From positions 186,001 through 250,000 of the forward strand of contig NZ_BCWV01000004.1 of assembly GCF_001894765.1 (NCBI RefSeq): a stretch of DNA of 64,000 nucleotides, written 5' to 3'. The position numbers and the translations under genes are program-made. The DNA is from Rhodococcoides corynebacterioides NBRC 14404 (GTDB lineage: Bacteria > Actinomycetota > Actinomycetes > Mycobacteriales > Mycobacteriaceae). The notes under the pieces are model-generated. The model saw only the letters and a program-made list of their open reading frames with translations, made no database searches and was not told the origin of the DNA. Positions 33,310 through 47,561 of the stretch are shown one piece after another (position 1 is the stretch's first letter; each line of letters begins with the position of its first letter).

Positions 33310-34061
33310 TCCGGCAGGTCGGTGGTCCCGGCCGCCTTCTTGCGGGCGATGTCCTCGAGCGCGGCCACGTACTGCGCGCGGTCGGCCGCGCCCGCCTCCC
33401 AGTCCGCCTTCCGGTTGCGCACCACCCGAGCCGGGGCACCCACGGCGATCCCGTAGTCGGGCACGTGACCCTTGACCACCGCATGGGCCCCGAGCACGCA
33501 TCCGCGGCCGACGACGGTCTCCCGCAGCACCGTCACCTTGGCGGCGATCCACGTGTCGGGTCCGATCCGCACCGGTGACTTCACGATGCCCTGGTCCTTG
33601 ATCGGGACGGTGACGTCCTCGGTGCGGTGGTCGAAGTCGCAGATGTAACACCAGTCGGCGACCAGGGTGGACGCGCCGATCTCGATGTCGAGGTAGGTGT
33701 TGACCACGTTGTCCTTGCCGAAGACGACCTTGTCGCCGATACGCAGTGACCCTTCGTGACAGCGCAGCGCGTTGCCGTCGCCGATGTGCACCCATCGCCC
33801 GATCTCGAGGCGGGCCAGTTCCGGGGTCGCGTGGATCTCGACGTTCCTGCCCAGGAACACCATGCCGCGCAGAACGACGTGCGGATTGGCGGCCTTGAAC
33901 TTCGCCAGGCGGTAGTAGCGCACCAGGTACCAGGGCGTGTACGCCTTGTGGGCGAGGACCCAGCGCAGCGACGCGAGGGTCAGGAATCGGGCCTGCTCGG
34001 GGTCGCGTCGTCGCGACCCGCGCCACCGCGACCGCAGTGGGGCGTTCCACATGCTCGTCAT
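33306..34061 (-). CDS. Left-handed beta-helix acyltransferase
   Basis: A 251-residue hexapeptide-repeat acyltransferase of the LacA/CysE fold. Hexapeptide coils span about residues 80-215 (IGRWVHIGDGNAL, IGDKVVFGKDNVVN, IGPDTWIAAKVTVLRETVVG, VLGAHAVVKGHVPDYGIAVGAPAR). Acetyl- or acyl-CoA is the expected donor. Its position opposite the glucan genes suggests it acylates the same polysaccharide, as mycobacterial methylglucose lipopolysaccharides are acylated; substrate is unproven. TAGGGT lies 8 nt before ATG 34061. Confidence 0.82.
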   Translation of the reverse strand: MTSMWNAPLRSRWRGSRRRDPEQARFLTLASLRWVLAHKAYTPWYLVRYYRLAKFKAANPHVVLRGMVFLGRNVEIHATPELARLEIGRWVHIGDGNALRCHEGSLRIGDKVVFGKDNVVNTYLDIEIGASTLVADWCYICDFDHRTEDVTVPIKDQGIVKSPVRIGPDTWIAAKVTVLRETVVGRGCVLGAHAVVKGHVPDYGIAVGAPARVVRNRKADWEAGAADRAQYVAALEDIARKKAAGTTDLPD

Positions 34062-34069
34062 GACCGGTC

Positions 34070-34075
34070 ACCCTA
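34070..34075 (-). promoter_or_regulatory. Leaderless-type -10 box for the beta-helix acyltransferase
   Basis: TAGGGT on the minus strand ends 8 nt before ATG 34061. Confidence 0.45.
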
Positions 34076-34153
34076 ATCGGCGCCGATCGACGCACCGCAC
34101 GGACGGGCCGCGCCGCGGACGCGGCCGGACCCCGGGCCGGGACGGCGGGTCCG

Positions 34154-34159
34154 ATAGCA
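34154..34159 (+). promoter_or_regulatory. -10 box for the beta-propeller lipoprotein gene
   Basis: TAGCAT lies 35 nt before the chosen ATG at 34195; this promoter would give a short leader containing the ribosome site AGGAG. Confidence 0.4.
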
Positions 34160-34194
34160 TCGCGATGCCCCGATCCGACCCGGCAGGAGCCTGC

Positions 34195-35517
34195 ATGCCC
34201 GACGAGTACTCGCACCGGACCCGACGCCCGGTGCGCTCTCGTTCGGTCGTCGCCCTGCTGGCGGCGGCGGGGCTGATCGCCTCCTGCGGATCGAACGACG
34301 GACCGGTCGACATCTTCGGCGACACCGGGTGGCGCGGGGGTCTGTCCGATGCTCACAACAGTGCCTCGGTGACCACCGACGGCAGCCGCGACCTGTCCCT
34401 CGAGTGGACCCGCCCGCTCGGCGCGGAGATCGCGACCCGACCGTCCATCGCGCCCAACGGGCAGATCACCGCATCGCTGGCCGCCTCCGGCAACTGCCCC
34501 CTGGGCTCGTTCCAGGGCGAGACCGGACGCAAGCGCTTCTGCAACGGTCTCGGCCCCGCCGGAGTGTCGTCCACTCCCGTCGCCGACACCGCGTCGAACC
34601 TGTACGCAGGTGAGGACGGCGCCGTGGTGTCCGTCAATCCGAACGGCCAGACCCGGTGGCTCACACCGGTGTACGGCGTTCCGCGCACCCCCCAGTTCCT
34701 GCCCGACGGCAATCTGTTGGCGATCACGCAGTTCGGTCAGGTGAACGTGCTGTCCAATCAGAGTGGACGGCCCGAGGCCCCGATCCTGGATTTGGTCCCC
34801 ACCCCCGATCCCCTCGCCGCACCCGACACGCAGCTGCGCGCCGCGGACGACGGGCTGCTGGCCTGCCTCGCCGGAGGCCCCGCCTGCCCGGTCGCCGCCG
34901 CCCCTGCGGTCGACCTCGACGCGAGCGTCGTCTACGTCGTCCTGTGGCGGGAGGGTGCGATCGCCCCTCAGGTGGTTGCACTGCGCTACACCGCGGGCCC
35001 GACACCGAGTTGGTCGGAGGAGTGGTCGTCGGACCTGCTGCCGACGGCCGTCACGTCGAGTCCGGTGCTGTCCCCGGACGGGTCCCGCCTGTACACGACG
35101 GACGTCGAGGGGTCCGTGCGCGCGTACGACACCAGCGACGGCCGCGAGGTGTGGACCTACTTCGTCGGCGACCGCGCGGCGGGCAGCGTGACCGTCGCTC
35201 CGGACGGCACCCTGGTGCCCTCCGGCGGAGCCGGCGCCGTGCTGCGGGCGATCCGCGACACCGGCGACGCTCCCGAACCGGCGTGGGAGCGTACCGATCT
35301 CGTGCAGGCAGGTGCCCCCGCCGTCGCGGGCTCCACCGTCTACGCGGTGACCGGCACCGACGAGTTGTCGCTCACCACCGTCGATCTCGCCACCGGCGAG
35401 ACCGTGGACACCGACGCGCTTCCGGACGCCGCCGGATACAGTCCGGGCGTCGTGGTCGGGTCGGACGGTGCGGTCGTCGTCCCCGTCGGGCTCGGGACCC
35501 TCTACTCGTTCCGCTGA
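34195..35517 (+). CDS. PQQ-like beta-propeller lipoprotein
   Basis: An exported lipoprotein of 440 residues. The signal segment SVVALLAAAGLIASC ends in a lipobox (IASC). The rest is a PQQ-enzyme-like (BamB-type) propeller with repeated blade sequences, for example SSTPVADTASNLYAGEDGAVVSV and SSPVLSPDGSRLYTTDVEGSVRAYD. No catalytic residues are evident, so it probably acts as a scaffold or binding protein on the outer face of the membrane. ATG 34195 is supported by AGGAG 7 nt upstream. Same position in mycobacteria. Its 3' end overlaps the convergent methyltransferase by 16 bases. Confidence 0.83.
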   Translation: MPDEYSHRTRRPVRSRSVVALLAAAGLIASCGSNDGPVDIFGDTGWRGGLSDAHNSASVTTDGSRDLSLEWTRPLGAEIATRPSIAPNGQITASLAASGNCPLGSFQGETGRKRFCNGLGPAGVSSTPVADTASNLYAGEDGAVVSVNPNGQTRWLTPVYGVPRTPQFLPDGNLLAITQFGQVNVLSNQSGRPEAPILDLVPTPDPLAAPDTQLRAADDGLLACLAGGPACPVAAAPAVDLDASVVYVVLWREGAIAPQVVALRYTAGPTPSWSEEWSSDLLPTAVTSSPVLSPDGSRLYTTDVEGSVRAYDTSDGREVWTYFVGDRAAGSVTVAPDGTLVPSGGAGAVLRAIRDTGDAPEPAWERTDLVQAGAPAVAGSTVYAVTGTDELSLTTVDLATGETVDTDALPDAAGYSPGVVVGSDGAVVVPVGLGTLYSFR

Positions 35518-36719
35518 TCGCCGGACGGTGGAGTTCCCTCTGCACCGGGGGTGCGAGTCGGCCCACCGGCTGTGCGAGGTCCGCAGACGAAGGCGACCGC
35601 GGCGCGGCCGATCCGGGTGACCACCAGTGACATCGGCGCGGATCCGCGCAACCCGAGTTTCGGCCTGAGAACCGCCGGATCGACGTCCACCCCACGCACC
35701 AGGATCTCGAGGGAGCCGCAGTCCCGGCGCGCGAGTTCCTTCCGTAACTGCTTCTCCTGCAGCGGAAGCCGATCCAGGATCTCGAATCCCGACGTGTCCG
35801 GCGGAATGCGGTCGCCGGTGAGATGCGCGATCCGCGGGTCGAGTTGCCACAGGCCGTGCCGTGCCGCGTACTGCCGGACCAGCCCGGACCGCACCACGGC
35901 GCCGTCGGGATCGACGATGTACCGCCCCGGCGGACGCTCGTCTATCTCGTCCGGGTCGGTGTCCACCAGCGACACCGGCGGTGCGCCCGCCCGCAGGACC
36001 GTCGCGCGTCGTCGCACCCCGGCATCGGCGAGCGTGCCCGTCCAGAGGCACGCCTCGCGCACGGCGCCGTCGAGCGAGACCACCTCGATCTCCGCATCGG
36101 TCGGCAGGCGATCGAAATCCAGTCCCGGCGCACACTTCACCACGAGGTCGCGACCGGCGTAGGCCGACAACAGCTGCGGCAGTGGGGGTTCGAGTGCCGC
36201 GGGGTCGCGCAGTCGCCGTCCGCCCGACCGCCGACCGGGATCCGCCACCACCACCGTCCCGCGGGTCACCGGCGTCAGTGCGTCGGCCCGCAGGACCGGA
36301 ACGTCCGGAACGTTGCGTGCCGCCATCGCCAGGCGTACCTCGTCGAGGTCGCTGCCCACCACCGTCGCGGCCGTCGCCCGCAACGCGTGCAACTCGGTCC
36401 CGATGGAGCAGGTGACGTCGTGCACGGCGCGACCCGCCAGCCGGGCTGCGCGATGCGCCGACACCGCGTCCGGCGTCGCCTGCTGGACGGCGTCGTCGGT
36501 CAGCAACCACGATCCGGACGCCGCGAGCTTGGCGCGCGCCTTGCGCCGCACCGTCACCGTCTCCACCAGCGCCGCGGCGTGGGCACCGAAGCGGGCACGC
36601 ACTCGCGCCAGGTCGCCGACCAGGGAGGCCGGGGTCAGTGCGTACTCGTCGACCTCGGCGAGCGCCTCCGCCGCGACCGTCAGATACTCGACGTCGGCGA
36701 GGTCGAACGCGTAGCCCAC
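35502..36719 (-). CDS. Class I SAM methyltransferase with C-terminal THUMP-like domain
   Basis: A 405-residue protein. After an N-terminal helical region, a Rossmann methyltransferase core is seen in VHDVTCSIGTELHALRATAATVVGSDLD and ADPGRRSGGRR; an ADPGR-type motif is characteristic of this group. The last 80 residues contain the THUMP-like extension (LEILVRGVDVDPAVLRPKLGLRGS), so nucleic acid, probably RNA, may be its target. That conflicts with the polysaccharide setting; both are open. GTG 36719 is 4 bases after the next methyltransferase's stop (36724-36726). Confidence 0.75.
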   Translation of the reverse strand: MGYAFDLADVEYLTVAAEALAEVDEYALTPASLVGDLARVRARFGAHAAALVETVTVRRKARAKLAASGSWLLTDDAVQQATPDAVSAHRAARLAGRAVHDVTCSIGTELHALRATAATVVGSDLDEVRLAMAARNVPDVPVLRADALTPVTRGTVVVADPGRRSGGRRLRDPAALEPPLPQLLSAYAGRDLVVKCAPGLDFDRLPTDAEIEVVSLDGAVREACLWTGTLADAGVRRRATVLRAGAPPVSLVDTDPDEIDERPPGRYIVDPDGAVVRSGLVRQYAARHGLWQLDPRIAHLTGDRIPPDTSGFEILDRLPLQEKQLRKELARRDCGSLEILVRGVDVDPAVLRPKLGLRGSAPMSLVVTRIGRAAVAFVCGPRTAGGPTRTPGAEGTPPSGDQRNE

Positions 36720-36723
36720 CGAG

Positions 36724-37734
36724 TCAGTCGGTGGCGAGCGGCTTGGTGCCGGTGATCATCACGTTGTAGAAGTAGCCGCGCGGCACCACGTGGTGGAGCA
36801 CCTTCTCGTCGAGCCAGCTGAGCGACTTCCAGCCGGTGAAGGCGAACCGTGCCCACCCCCAGCCGAGCTTCTCCGCCGGCACGGCTGCCTCGAACGTGCG
36901 CACGGGCCACCCCAGCAGCGCCGCGGCGAACTCCTCGGTCTTCGCCTGCGCGCCCTCGGCGCCGGCGGCCGTCGCGATCTCCTCGAGCTCCGCCGGATCG
37001 AACGTGTGCAGATCCACGACGGCTTCGAGCGCCGCGGCACGCGAGGACTCGTCGAGTTCCTGCTGCGGGCGACGCCAGTCGGCGAGGAACGGCAGCTTGG
37101 TCACGCGCGTCGTGGCCTCCCACGTCGCCCGGCCGAGCCAGCGCGCGTAGAAGTTGCCGACGGTGGTCGGCTCGCCCGCGAACACGAAGCGGCCGCCGGG
37201 CTTCAGCACCCGCAGCACTTCCCGCAGGGACTGCTCGACGTCCGGAATGTGGTGCAGCACTGCGTGACCCACGACGAGGTCGAACGTGTCGTCGTCGTAC
37301 GGGATGGTCTCCGCGTCGGCCACGCGCCCGTCGACCGGGAGACCGAGGTTCTCGGCGTTGCGCAGGGCGACCTTGACCATGCCCGGCGACAGGTCGGTCA
37401 CCGAGCCGGTGGCGGCGACCCCGCTCTGCATGAGGTTGAGCAGGAAGAAGCCGGTGCCGCAGCCCAGCTCCAGCGCCCGCTCGTACGGCAGCGGCTGATC
37501 GCCCGCCACCGCGTCGAACCGGCCGCGGGCGTAGTCGATGCAGCGCTGGTCGTAGGAGATGGACCACTTGTCGTCGTACGTCTCGGCTTCCCAGTCGTGG
37601 TAGAGCACCTGGGCGAGCTTGGTGTCCGAGCGTGCGGCGGCGACCTCCTCGGCACTCGCGTGGGGCCGCGGTGCCGGATCGGAGGTCGCGTCGGCCGACG
37701 AGTCGGCCGGAATCGGGTCGTGACGAACGGTCAT
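36724..37734 (-). CDS. SAM-dependent methyltransferase (Methyltransf_11/25 type)
   Basis: A 336-residue methyltransferase with motif I ALELGCGTGFFLLNLM, DLSPGMVKVA, the VVGHAVLHHIP core and VLKPGGRFVFAGEP. A C-terminal region of about 120 residues resembles that in mycobacterial homologues next to echA17. ATG 37734 is 8 nt after TAGGCT. It precedes and is probably co-transcribed with the THUMP-like methyltransferase. Substrate unknown; a lipid or glucan hydroxyl is as likely as a quinone. Confidence 0.83.
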   Translation of the reverse strand: MTVRHDPIPADSSADATSDPAPRPHASAEEVAAARSDTKLAQVLYHDWEAETYDDKWSISYDQRCIDYARGRFDAVAGDQPLPYERALELGCGTGFFLLNLMQSGVAATGSVTDLSPGMVKVALRNAENLGLPVDGRVADAETIPYDDDTFDLVVGHAVLHHIPDVEQSLREVLRVLKPGGRFVFAGEPTTVGNFYARWLGRATWEATTRVTKLPFLADWRRPQQELDESSRAAALEAVVDLHTFDPAELEEIATAAGAEGAQAKTEEFAAALLGWPVRTFEAAVPAEKLGWGWARFAFTGWKSLSWLDEKVLHHVVPRGYFYNVMITGTKPLATD

Positions 37735-37742
37735 GAAAACAG

Positions 37743-37748
37743 AGCCTA
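37743..37748 (-). promoter_or_regulatory. -10 box for the methyltransferase pair
   Basis: TAGGCT on the minus strand ends 8 nt before ATG 37734. Confidence 0.45.
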
Positions 37749-37772
37749 ACCGGTGCCCCGTGACGGACCGCG

Positions 37773-38552
37773 TCAGTTCCCCGTGAACTCGGCCTTGCCG
37801 GGGCCGTTCTCGAGGAACGACGACATGCCGATGGACCGGTCGTCGGTGGCGAACAACGACGCGAACACGTGGGCCTCGATCTTCAGACCCGTCGCGAGGT
37901 CGGTGTCGAGACCCTCGTCGATCGCGGCCTTCGCGGCGGCCAACGCGCGCGAGGCCCCGCCGACGAACTGGCTCGCCCACGCCCGGGCGGCGTCGTACAC
38001 CGCATCGGGGGCCACCACCTCGTCGACCAGTCCGATACGCAGCGCCTCCTCCGCGCCGACGAAGCGGCCGGTGAAGATCATGTCCTTGGCCCGACTCGGG
38101 CCGATCAGGCGCGCGAGACGCTGGGTGCCGCCGCCACCGGGAATGACGCCGAGGAGCACCTCCGGCACACCGAGCTTCGCATTGTCCCCGGCGATGCGTC
38201 GATCCGCGCCGAGCGCGACCTCGAGGCCACCGCCCAGGGCGTAGCCGGTGATCGCCGCGACGGTCGGCTTCGGAATCGACGCGACGGCGCCGAGCCCGGC
38301 CTGCAGACCGCCGATCGCATCGGTCATCTGCTGCGCGCTCATCTCGGCCATCTCCTTGATGTCCGCCCCCGCGGCGAAGACCTTTTCGCCGCCGTACACG
38401 ATCACCGCGCGCACCGCGTCGTCCGCGGTCGCCGCCGCCGCGACCTCCCGCAACTCGCCCTGCACCTGACGGTTCAGCGCGTTCATCGGGGGGCGCGACA
38501 GCCGGATGGTGCCGATTCCGCCGTCGACGTCGAGAGTCACGAATTCAGCCAT
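37773..38552 (-). CDS. Enoyl-CoA hydratase/isomerase family protein
   Basis: Crotonase-fold enzyme, 259 residues, hydrating 2-enoyl-CoA in beta-oxidation or related. The oxyanion-hole segments are AAGADIKEM and YALGGGLEVALGADRR; one catalytic Glu lies in LGVPEVLLGVIPGGGGTQRL, with a second acidic residue at the usual GLVDEVV position. It is like mycobacterial EchA17. ATG 38552 is 7 nt after TAGCCT (leaderless pattern). Confidence 0.92.
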   Translation of the reverse strand: MAEFVTLDVDGGIGTIRLSRPPMNALNRQVQGELREVAAAATADDAVRAVIVYGGEKVFAAGADIKEMAEMSAQQMTDAIGGLQAGLGAVASIPKPTVAAITGYALGGGLEVALGADRRIAGDNAKLGVPEVLLGVIPGGGGTQRLARLIGPSRAKDMIFTGRFVGAEEALRIGLVDEVVAPDAVYDAARAWASQFVGGASRALAAAKAAIDEGLDTDLATGLKIEAHVFASLFATDDRSIGMSSFLENGPGKAEFTGN

Positions 38553-38559
38553 GCCGGTG

Positions 38560-38565
38560 AGGCTA
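38560..38565 (-). promoter_or_regulatory. Leaderless-type -10 box for the enoyl-CoA hydratase gene
   Basis: TAGCCT on the minus strand ends 7 nt before ATG 38552. Confidence 0.5.
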
Positions 38566-38590
38566 CCGGGGCGCACGGTCGTCGGTGCCC

Positions 38591-39373
38591 TCAGGCGAAG
38601 GCCGCGTAGTAACGCTCGGCGCCGGGGAACTCCACCCGGCGGTGCTCCCCGTCGCGCACGAGCACGGGCTGCACCGGGTCCAGGCGGTAGGAGGCCGCGA
38701 ACGCGTCCGCGACGGTGTCGTGCTCGGCCAGATCCGCCAGGGTGGACCAGGTGGGCGGCATCATCGTGCGGGCGCGGGTGCGCAGATCCGCGAGGGCGTC
38801 GGCGGGCCGGAACCAGCCGGCGTCGACGGCTTCGCTGGTGGCGTCGTCGGCTCGCTGCCCGGTCGGCACCACGGCGAGGAAGAACCGGGTGTCGTAGCGG
38901 CGGGTGGTCTCCCCCTCGGGGGTGATCCACCGGGCGGCCGGCCGGAGCAGATCGGCGCGGACGGACAGTCCGGTGTCGGCGAGGAACTCCGAGAACGCGA
39001 TGTCGCGGGACTCGACCGCCCGTCGGCCCGCCGCGTACGCCGCGGTGTCGGCGACGACCGCGTGCTCGTCCGGTCCGGCGAGCAGGATGCCGCACTCCTC
39101 GAACGTCTCCCGCACCGCGGCGAGGACCAGGGCACGGGCGGTCGGGGTGTCGGTACCGAACTGCTCGGCCCACCACGACGGCGCGGGCCCCACCCACGGA
39201 TCGACCCCGGTCGGCGCGGTGCGGTCGGATGCGTCCACACCGCCGCCGGGATAGACCGTCATCCCCGCGGCGAACGCCATGGCCTTCACCCGACGCTGCA
39301 GGAAGACCTCGAGGCCGTGCTCGCCGTCCCGCACCAGCACGACGGTCGACGCGTCGCGCACCGGCACGCTCAT
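38591..39373 (-). CDS. NUDIX hydrolase
   Basis: A 260-residue NUDIX-fold protein. The Nudix box is spread over GGGVDAS...AAVRETFEECGILL: RETFEECGI is the recognisable REXXEE core, with an insertion of about 30 residues between the Gly and the Arg of the classic box. Such long forms are seen among CoA- or acyl-CoA-type pyrophosphatases, which fits the neighbouring enoyl-CoA hydratase. Its ATG overlaps the upstream ABC gene stop (ATGA). Confidence 0.82.
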   Translation of the reverse strand: MSVPVRDASTVVLVRDGEHGLEVFLQRRVKAMAFAAGMTVYPGGGVDASDRTAPTGVDPWVGPAPSWWAEQFGTDTPTARALVLAAVRETFEECGILLAGPDEHAVVADTAAYAAGRRAVESRDIAFSEFLADTGLSVRADLLRPAARWITPEGETTRRYDTRFFLAVVPTGQRADDATSEAVDAGWFRPADALADLRTRARTMMPPTWSTLADLAEHDTVADAFAASYRLDPVQPVLVRDGEHRRVEFPGAERYYAAFA

Positions 39374-40206
39374 CGGGCGCGTCGATGCGACGGGCCGCGG
39401 CGCTTGCGGCGCGCGAAGAACCGATCGTCCGCCCGGTCCAGCGCGATCGCCTGACTGAAGGCCGTCGACAGGTTCTCCTCCGTGATGACGTCGTCGATCA
39501 GTCCCTGCGCGACCACGCCGCCCTCCTTGAGCAGCATGGCGTGGGTGAAGCCGGGCGGAATCTCCTCGACGTGGTGGGTGACCAGCACCGTCGCCGGAGC
39601 GTCGGGGTTCATGGCGAGCTCGGCGAGGATCGCGACGAGGTCCTCACGTCCGCCGAGGTCGAGGCCCGCGGCGGGCTCGTCGAGCAGGAGCAGTTCGGGG
39701 TCGGTCATGAGCGCCCGCGCGATGAGCACCCGCTTGCGCTCCCCTTCGGACAACGTGCCGAACGTGCGGCGGGCCAGGTGCTCGATACCGGCGCGCTCGA
39801 GCATGTCGATGGCCCGCTCGTCGTCGACGGCCTCGTACTCCTCGCGCCATCGGCCGAGGACCGCGTAGCCGGCGGAGACCACGAGATCGGACACCACCTC
39901 GTCGCCCGGAATCCGTCCCGCGAGTGCCGCCGACGAGAGCCCGATCCGCGGCTTGAGCTCCGAGATGTCCACGTGCCCCAGGGTTTCCGCCAGTACGTGC
40001 GCGGTGCCCTCGGTCGGGTAGAGCTCCGCGGCGGCGATCTTCAGCAGGGTCGTCTTGCCCGCGCCGTTGGGGCCGAGCACCACCCACCGCTCGTCGAGTT
40101 CGACGTTCCAGGTCACCGGACCGACGAGCGTCGTGGTCCCCCGGCGGACGGACACGGAGTCGAGTTGGACGAGCAGGTCGGGATCAGGTTGGGACACGAC
40201 GTCCAT
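39370..40206 (-). CDS. ABC transporter ATP-binding protein
   Basis: ATPase of 278 residues with Walker A GPNGAGKTT (45-53), signature LSEGERKR, Walker B LLLLDEP and H-loop VTHHVEE. No permease gene is next to it, so its partner or role is unclear; some single ATPases of this type act in trans or in translation. ATG 40206 is used; an in-frame GTG at 40233 would add nine residues. It is divergent from glgX. Confidence 0.9.
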   Translation of the reverse strand: MDVVSQPDPDLLVQLDSVSVRRGTTTLVGPVTWNVELDERWVVLGPNGAGKTTLLKIAAAELYPTEGTAHVLAETLGHVDISELKPRIGLSSAALAGRIPGDEVVSDLVVSAGYAVLGRWREEYEAVDDERAIDMLERAGIEHLARRTFGTLSEGERKRVLIARALMTDPELLLLDEPAAGLDLGGREDLVAILAELAMNPDAPATVLVTHHVEEIPPGFTHAMLLKEGGVVAQGLIDDVITEENLSTAFSQAIALDRADDRFFARRKRRGPSHRRAR

Positions 40207-40249
40207 CTTGTCCCACGCCGCCGGGCTCGACACGGCAGGATTGCCTCGC

Positions 40250-42382
40250 GTGTCGCACGATCACCCGTCCCCCCGGTCCCTGTCGGCCCCCGGCCGTCCC
40301 TTTCCCCTCGGCGCGCACGTCGTCGACGGCGGTGTCTCCTTCGCCGTCCACGCCCCCGAGGCCACGGCGATCGACGTCTGCGTGATCGACGACGACGGCA
40401 CCGAGACGCGTCACCGACTGCCCGAACGGACCTACGGGATCTGGCACGGCATCGTCGCCGGAGCCGCGGCGGGCACCCGATACGGACTGCGCGCCGACGG
40501 CCCCTGGCAGCCGGAGTCCGGCCGCCGCTTCGATCCGGGCAAGCTGCTGCTCGATCCCTACGCCCGCCGGATCACCGGTGGCCTCGGCGACGCCGACGCT
40601 CTGCTTCCGTACGACGACGAACCCTTCGGACGCCGATCCCACCGAGACTCCCGTGGCCACGTCCCCCTCGCCGTCGTCACCGCGCCCGCCGAGCGCCGCG
40701 GCCGCCCCCGCCTCGAGACGGACTGGGACGCCACCGTCGTCTACGAACTGCACGTCGGCTCCTTCACCGCAGCTCATCCCGACGTTCCCGAGGACCTCCG
40801 CGGCACGTACGCCGGGCTGGCGCACCCCGCCGTCGTCGCTCATCTGCGTGATCTCGGCGTCACGGCCGTCGAACTGCTGCCGGTGCACGCCTGCCTCACC
40901 GAACCCGGCGTGCACGCCCGTGGGATGCGCAACCACTGGGGGTACTCGACGGCCTCCTACTTCGCTCCCGAACCGCGCTACTCCTCGGTTCCCGGCGGGG
41001 AGGTCGAGGAGTTCCGGGCCATGGTCGACGCGCTTCACGACGCCGGGCTCGAGGTGATCCTCGACGTCGTCTACAACCACACCTGTGAGGGCGGCGTCGA
41101 CGGGCCGTCGCTGTCCTGGCGGGGCCTCGACGCGCCGGGGTACTACCTCCTCGACGAGCGTGGCCGCGACGTCGACCTCACCGGATGCGGCAACACGCTC
41201 GACGCCGCCTCGCCCGCGGTCGTGCGGATGGTGTGCGACTCGCTGCGGTACTGGGCCACCGACATGGGTGTCGACGGGTTCCGCTTCGACCTCGCCTCCA
41301 CCCTGGGACGCCCCGGCGGGTGGCGTTTCGACCCGCGGGCTCCGCTGCTCAGTGCGATCGCGGCGGACCCCGTGCTGTGCCGGACGAAGCTGATCGCCGA
41401 ACCCTGGGACGCCACCGGGCCCGGCTATCAGGTGGGCGGCTTCGGCGGCGTGTGGAGCGAGTGGAACGACCGCTACCGCGACACCGTCCGCCGATTCTTC
41501 GCGGGGCAGGGCGGGGTACGCGAGCTCGCCTCCCGGCTCGCCGGATCCGAGGACATCTACGGCGCCGGCGGACGTCGCCCGTGGGCGTCGATCAACTTCG
41601 TCACCGCGCACGACGGCTTCACCGCTCGCGATCTCGTCTCCTACGAGCGCAAGCACAACGAGGCCAACGGCGAGTCCAACCGCGACGGCTCCGACGGCAA
41701 CCACTCGGTGAACCACGGCGTCGAGGGCGCCACGGACGATCCGGCCGTGCTCGCCGCCCGCGACCGCCACGTCCGCGCTCTGCTGTCGGTGCTCGCCCTC
41801 TCCACCGGGACACCGATGTTCCTCGCCGGCGACGAGTTCGGGCACACCCAGCACGGCAACAACAACGCCTACTGCGTCCCGGCCGACACACCCGCTGCCG
41901 ACGCCCATGCCGTCCGGTGGGCGTACCGCGACACCGACCTCGCGACCACGATCGCCCGCGCACTCCGGTGCCGACGGACCGCGCCGGTGCTGCGTCAGCA
42001 GGAGTTCTTCGCAGGCCGGCGCACGCCGACGGGCGAGCCGGACCTCGTGTGGTTCGACGCCGCGGGCAACGAGATCGTCGGCGACGCCTGGCACGACGAC
42101 ACCGCACGCACCCTGCAGGCGTGGGTCGACGGATCCGACGTGCGCATCCCCGGCTCGCACGGTCGGTCGTTCGAGTCCGCGCTGCTGGTCGTGCACGCCG
42201 GCGGACCCACAGGCATCGTGCTCCCCCACCACGACGCCCTGACCTCGGCCTCGGACTACGTGCCCGTCTACGACTCCGCCGCGCGGGACGGCCGGCCCCT
42301 CGACCCGGCCGGGCAGGAGCCGGGCAGTGTGGTCGAGGTGGCGGGGCCGATCGTCCTGGTCTACGTGACCGCGGCGCGCTGA
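40250..42382 (+). CDS. glgX: Glycogen debranching enzyme (isoamylase type)
   Basis: Hydrolyses alpha-1,6 branch points during glycogen breakdown. The 710 residues carry an N-terminal CBM48 domain, a GH13 barrel with DVVYNHT, nucleophile Asp in GVDGFRFDLAS, acid/base Glu in LIAEPWD and the third acidic residue in FVTAHDG, and a C-terminal beta domain. GTG 40250 is chosen because AGGA lies 9 nt before it. It fits functionally with the GH57/GT4 glucan genes 8 kb away. The last codons are duplicated after the stop (see repeat). Confidence 0.94.
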   Translation: MSHDHPSPRSLSAPGRPFPLGAHVVDGGVSFAVHAPEATAIDVCVIDDDGTETRHRLPERTYGIWHGIVAGAAAGTRYGLRADGPWQPESGRRFDPGKLLLDPYARRITGGLGDADALLPYDDEPFGRRSHRDSRGHVPLAVVTAPAERRGRPRLETDWDATVVYELHVGSFTAAHPDVPEDLRGTYAGLAHPAVVAHLRDLGVTAVELLPVHACLTEPGVHARGMRNHWGYSTASYFAPEPRYSSVPGGEVEEFRAMVDALHDAGLEVILDVVYNHTCEGGVDGPSLSWRGLDAPGYYLLDERGRDVDLTGCGNTLDAASPAVVRMVCDSLRYWATDMGVDGFRFDLASTLGRPGGWRFDPRAPLLSAIAADPVLCRTKLIAEPWDATGPGYQVGGFGGVWSEWNDRYRDTVRRFFAGQGGVRELASRLAGSEDIYGAGGRRPWASINFVTAHDGFTARDLVSYERKHNEANGESNRDGSDGNHSVNHGVEGATDDPAVLAARDRHVRALLSVLALSTGTPMFLAGDEFGHTQHGNNNAYCVPADTPAADAHAVRWAYRDTDLATTIARALRCRRTAPVLRQQEFFAGRRTPTGEPDLVWFDAAGNEIVGDAWHDDTARTLQAWVDGSDVRIPGSHGRSFESALLVVHAGGPTGIVLPHHDALTSASDYVPVYDSAARDGRPLDPAGQEPGSVVEVAGPIVLVYVTAAR

Positions 42383-42413
42383 GCGCCGCCATCAGAGCAG
42401 CGGCGCGCTGAGC
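42371..42413. repeat. 14-bp direct repeat at the glgX 3' end
   Basis: GCGGCGCGCTGAGC occurs at 42371-42384 (containing the glgX stop) and 42400-42413, 29 bases later. Confidence 0.7.
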
Positions 42414-42424
42414 CGGCGGCTGAG

Positions 42425-47560
<5,136 letters not shown>

Positions 47561-47561
47561 C

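Noticed and set aside
31885-36510. A 1541-codon open frame on the minus strand
   Set aside because: It runs antisense to the GH57, GT4 and lipoprotein genes, which have clear motifs, and it reads as arginine/glycine-rich low-complexity sequence. It is a GC-rich shadow frame.
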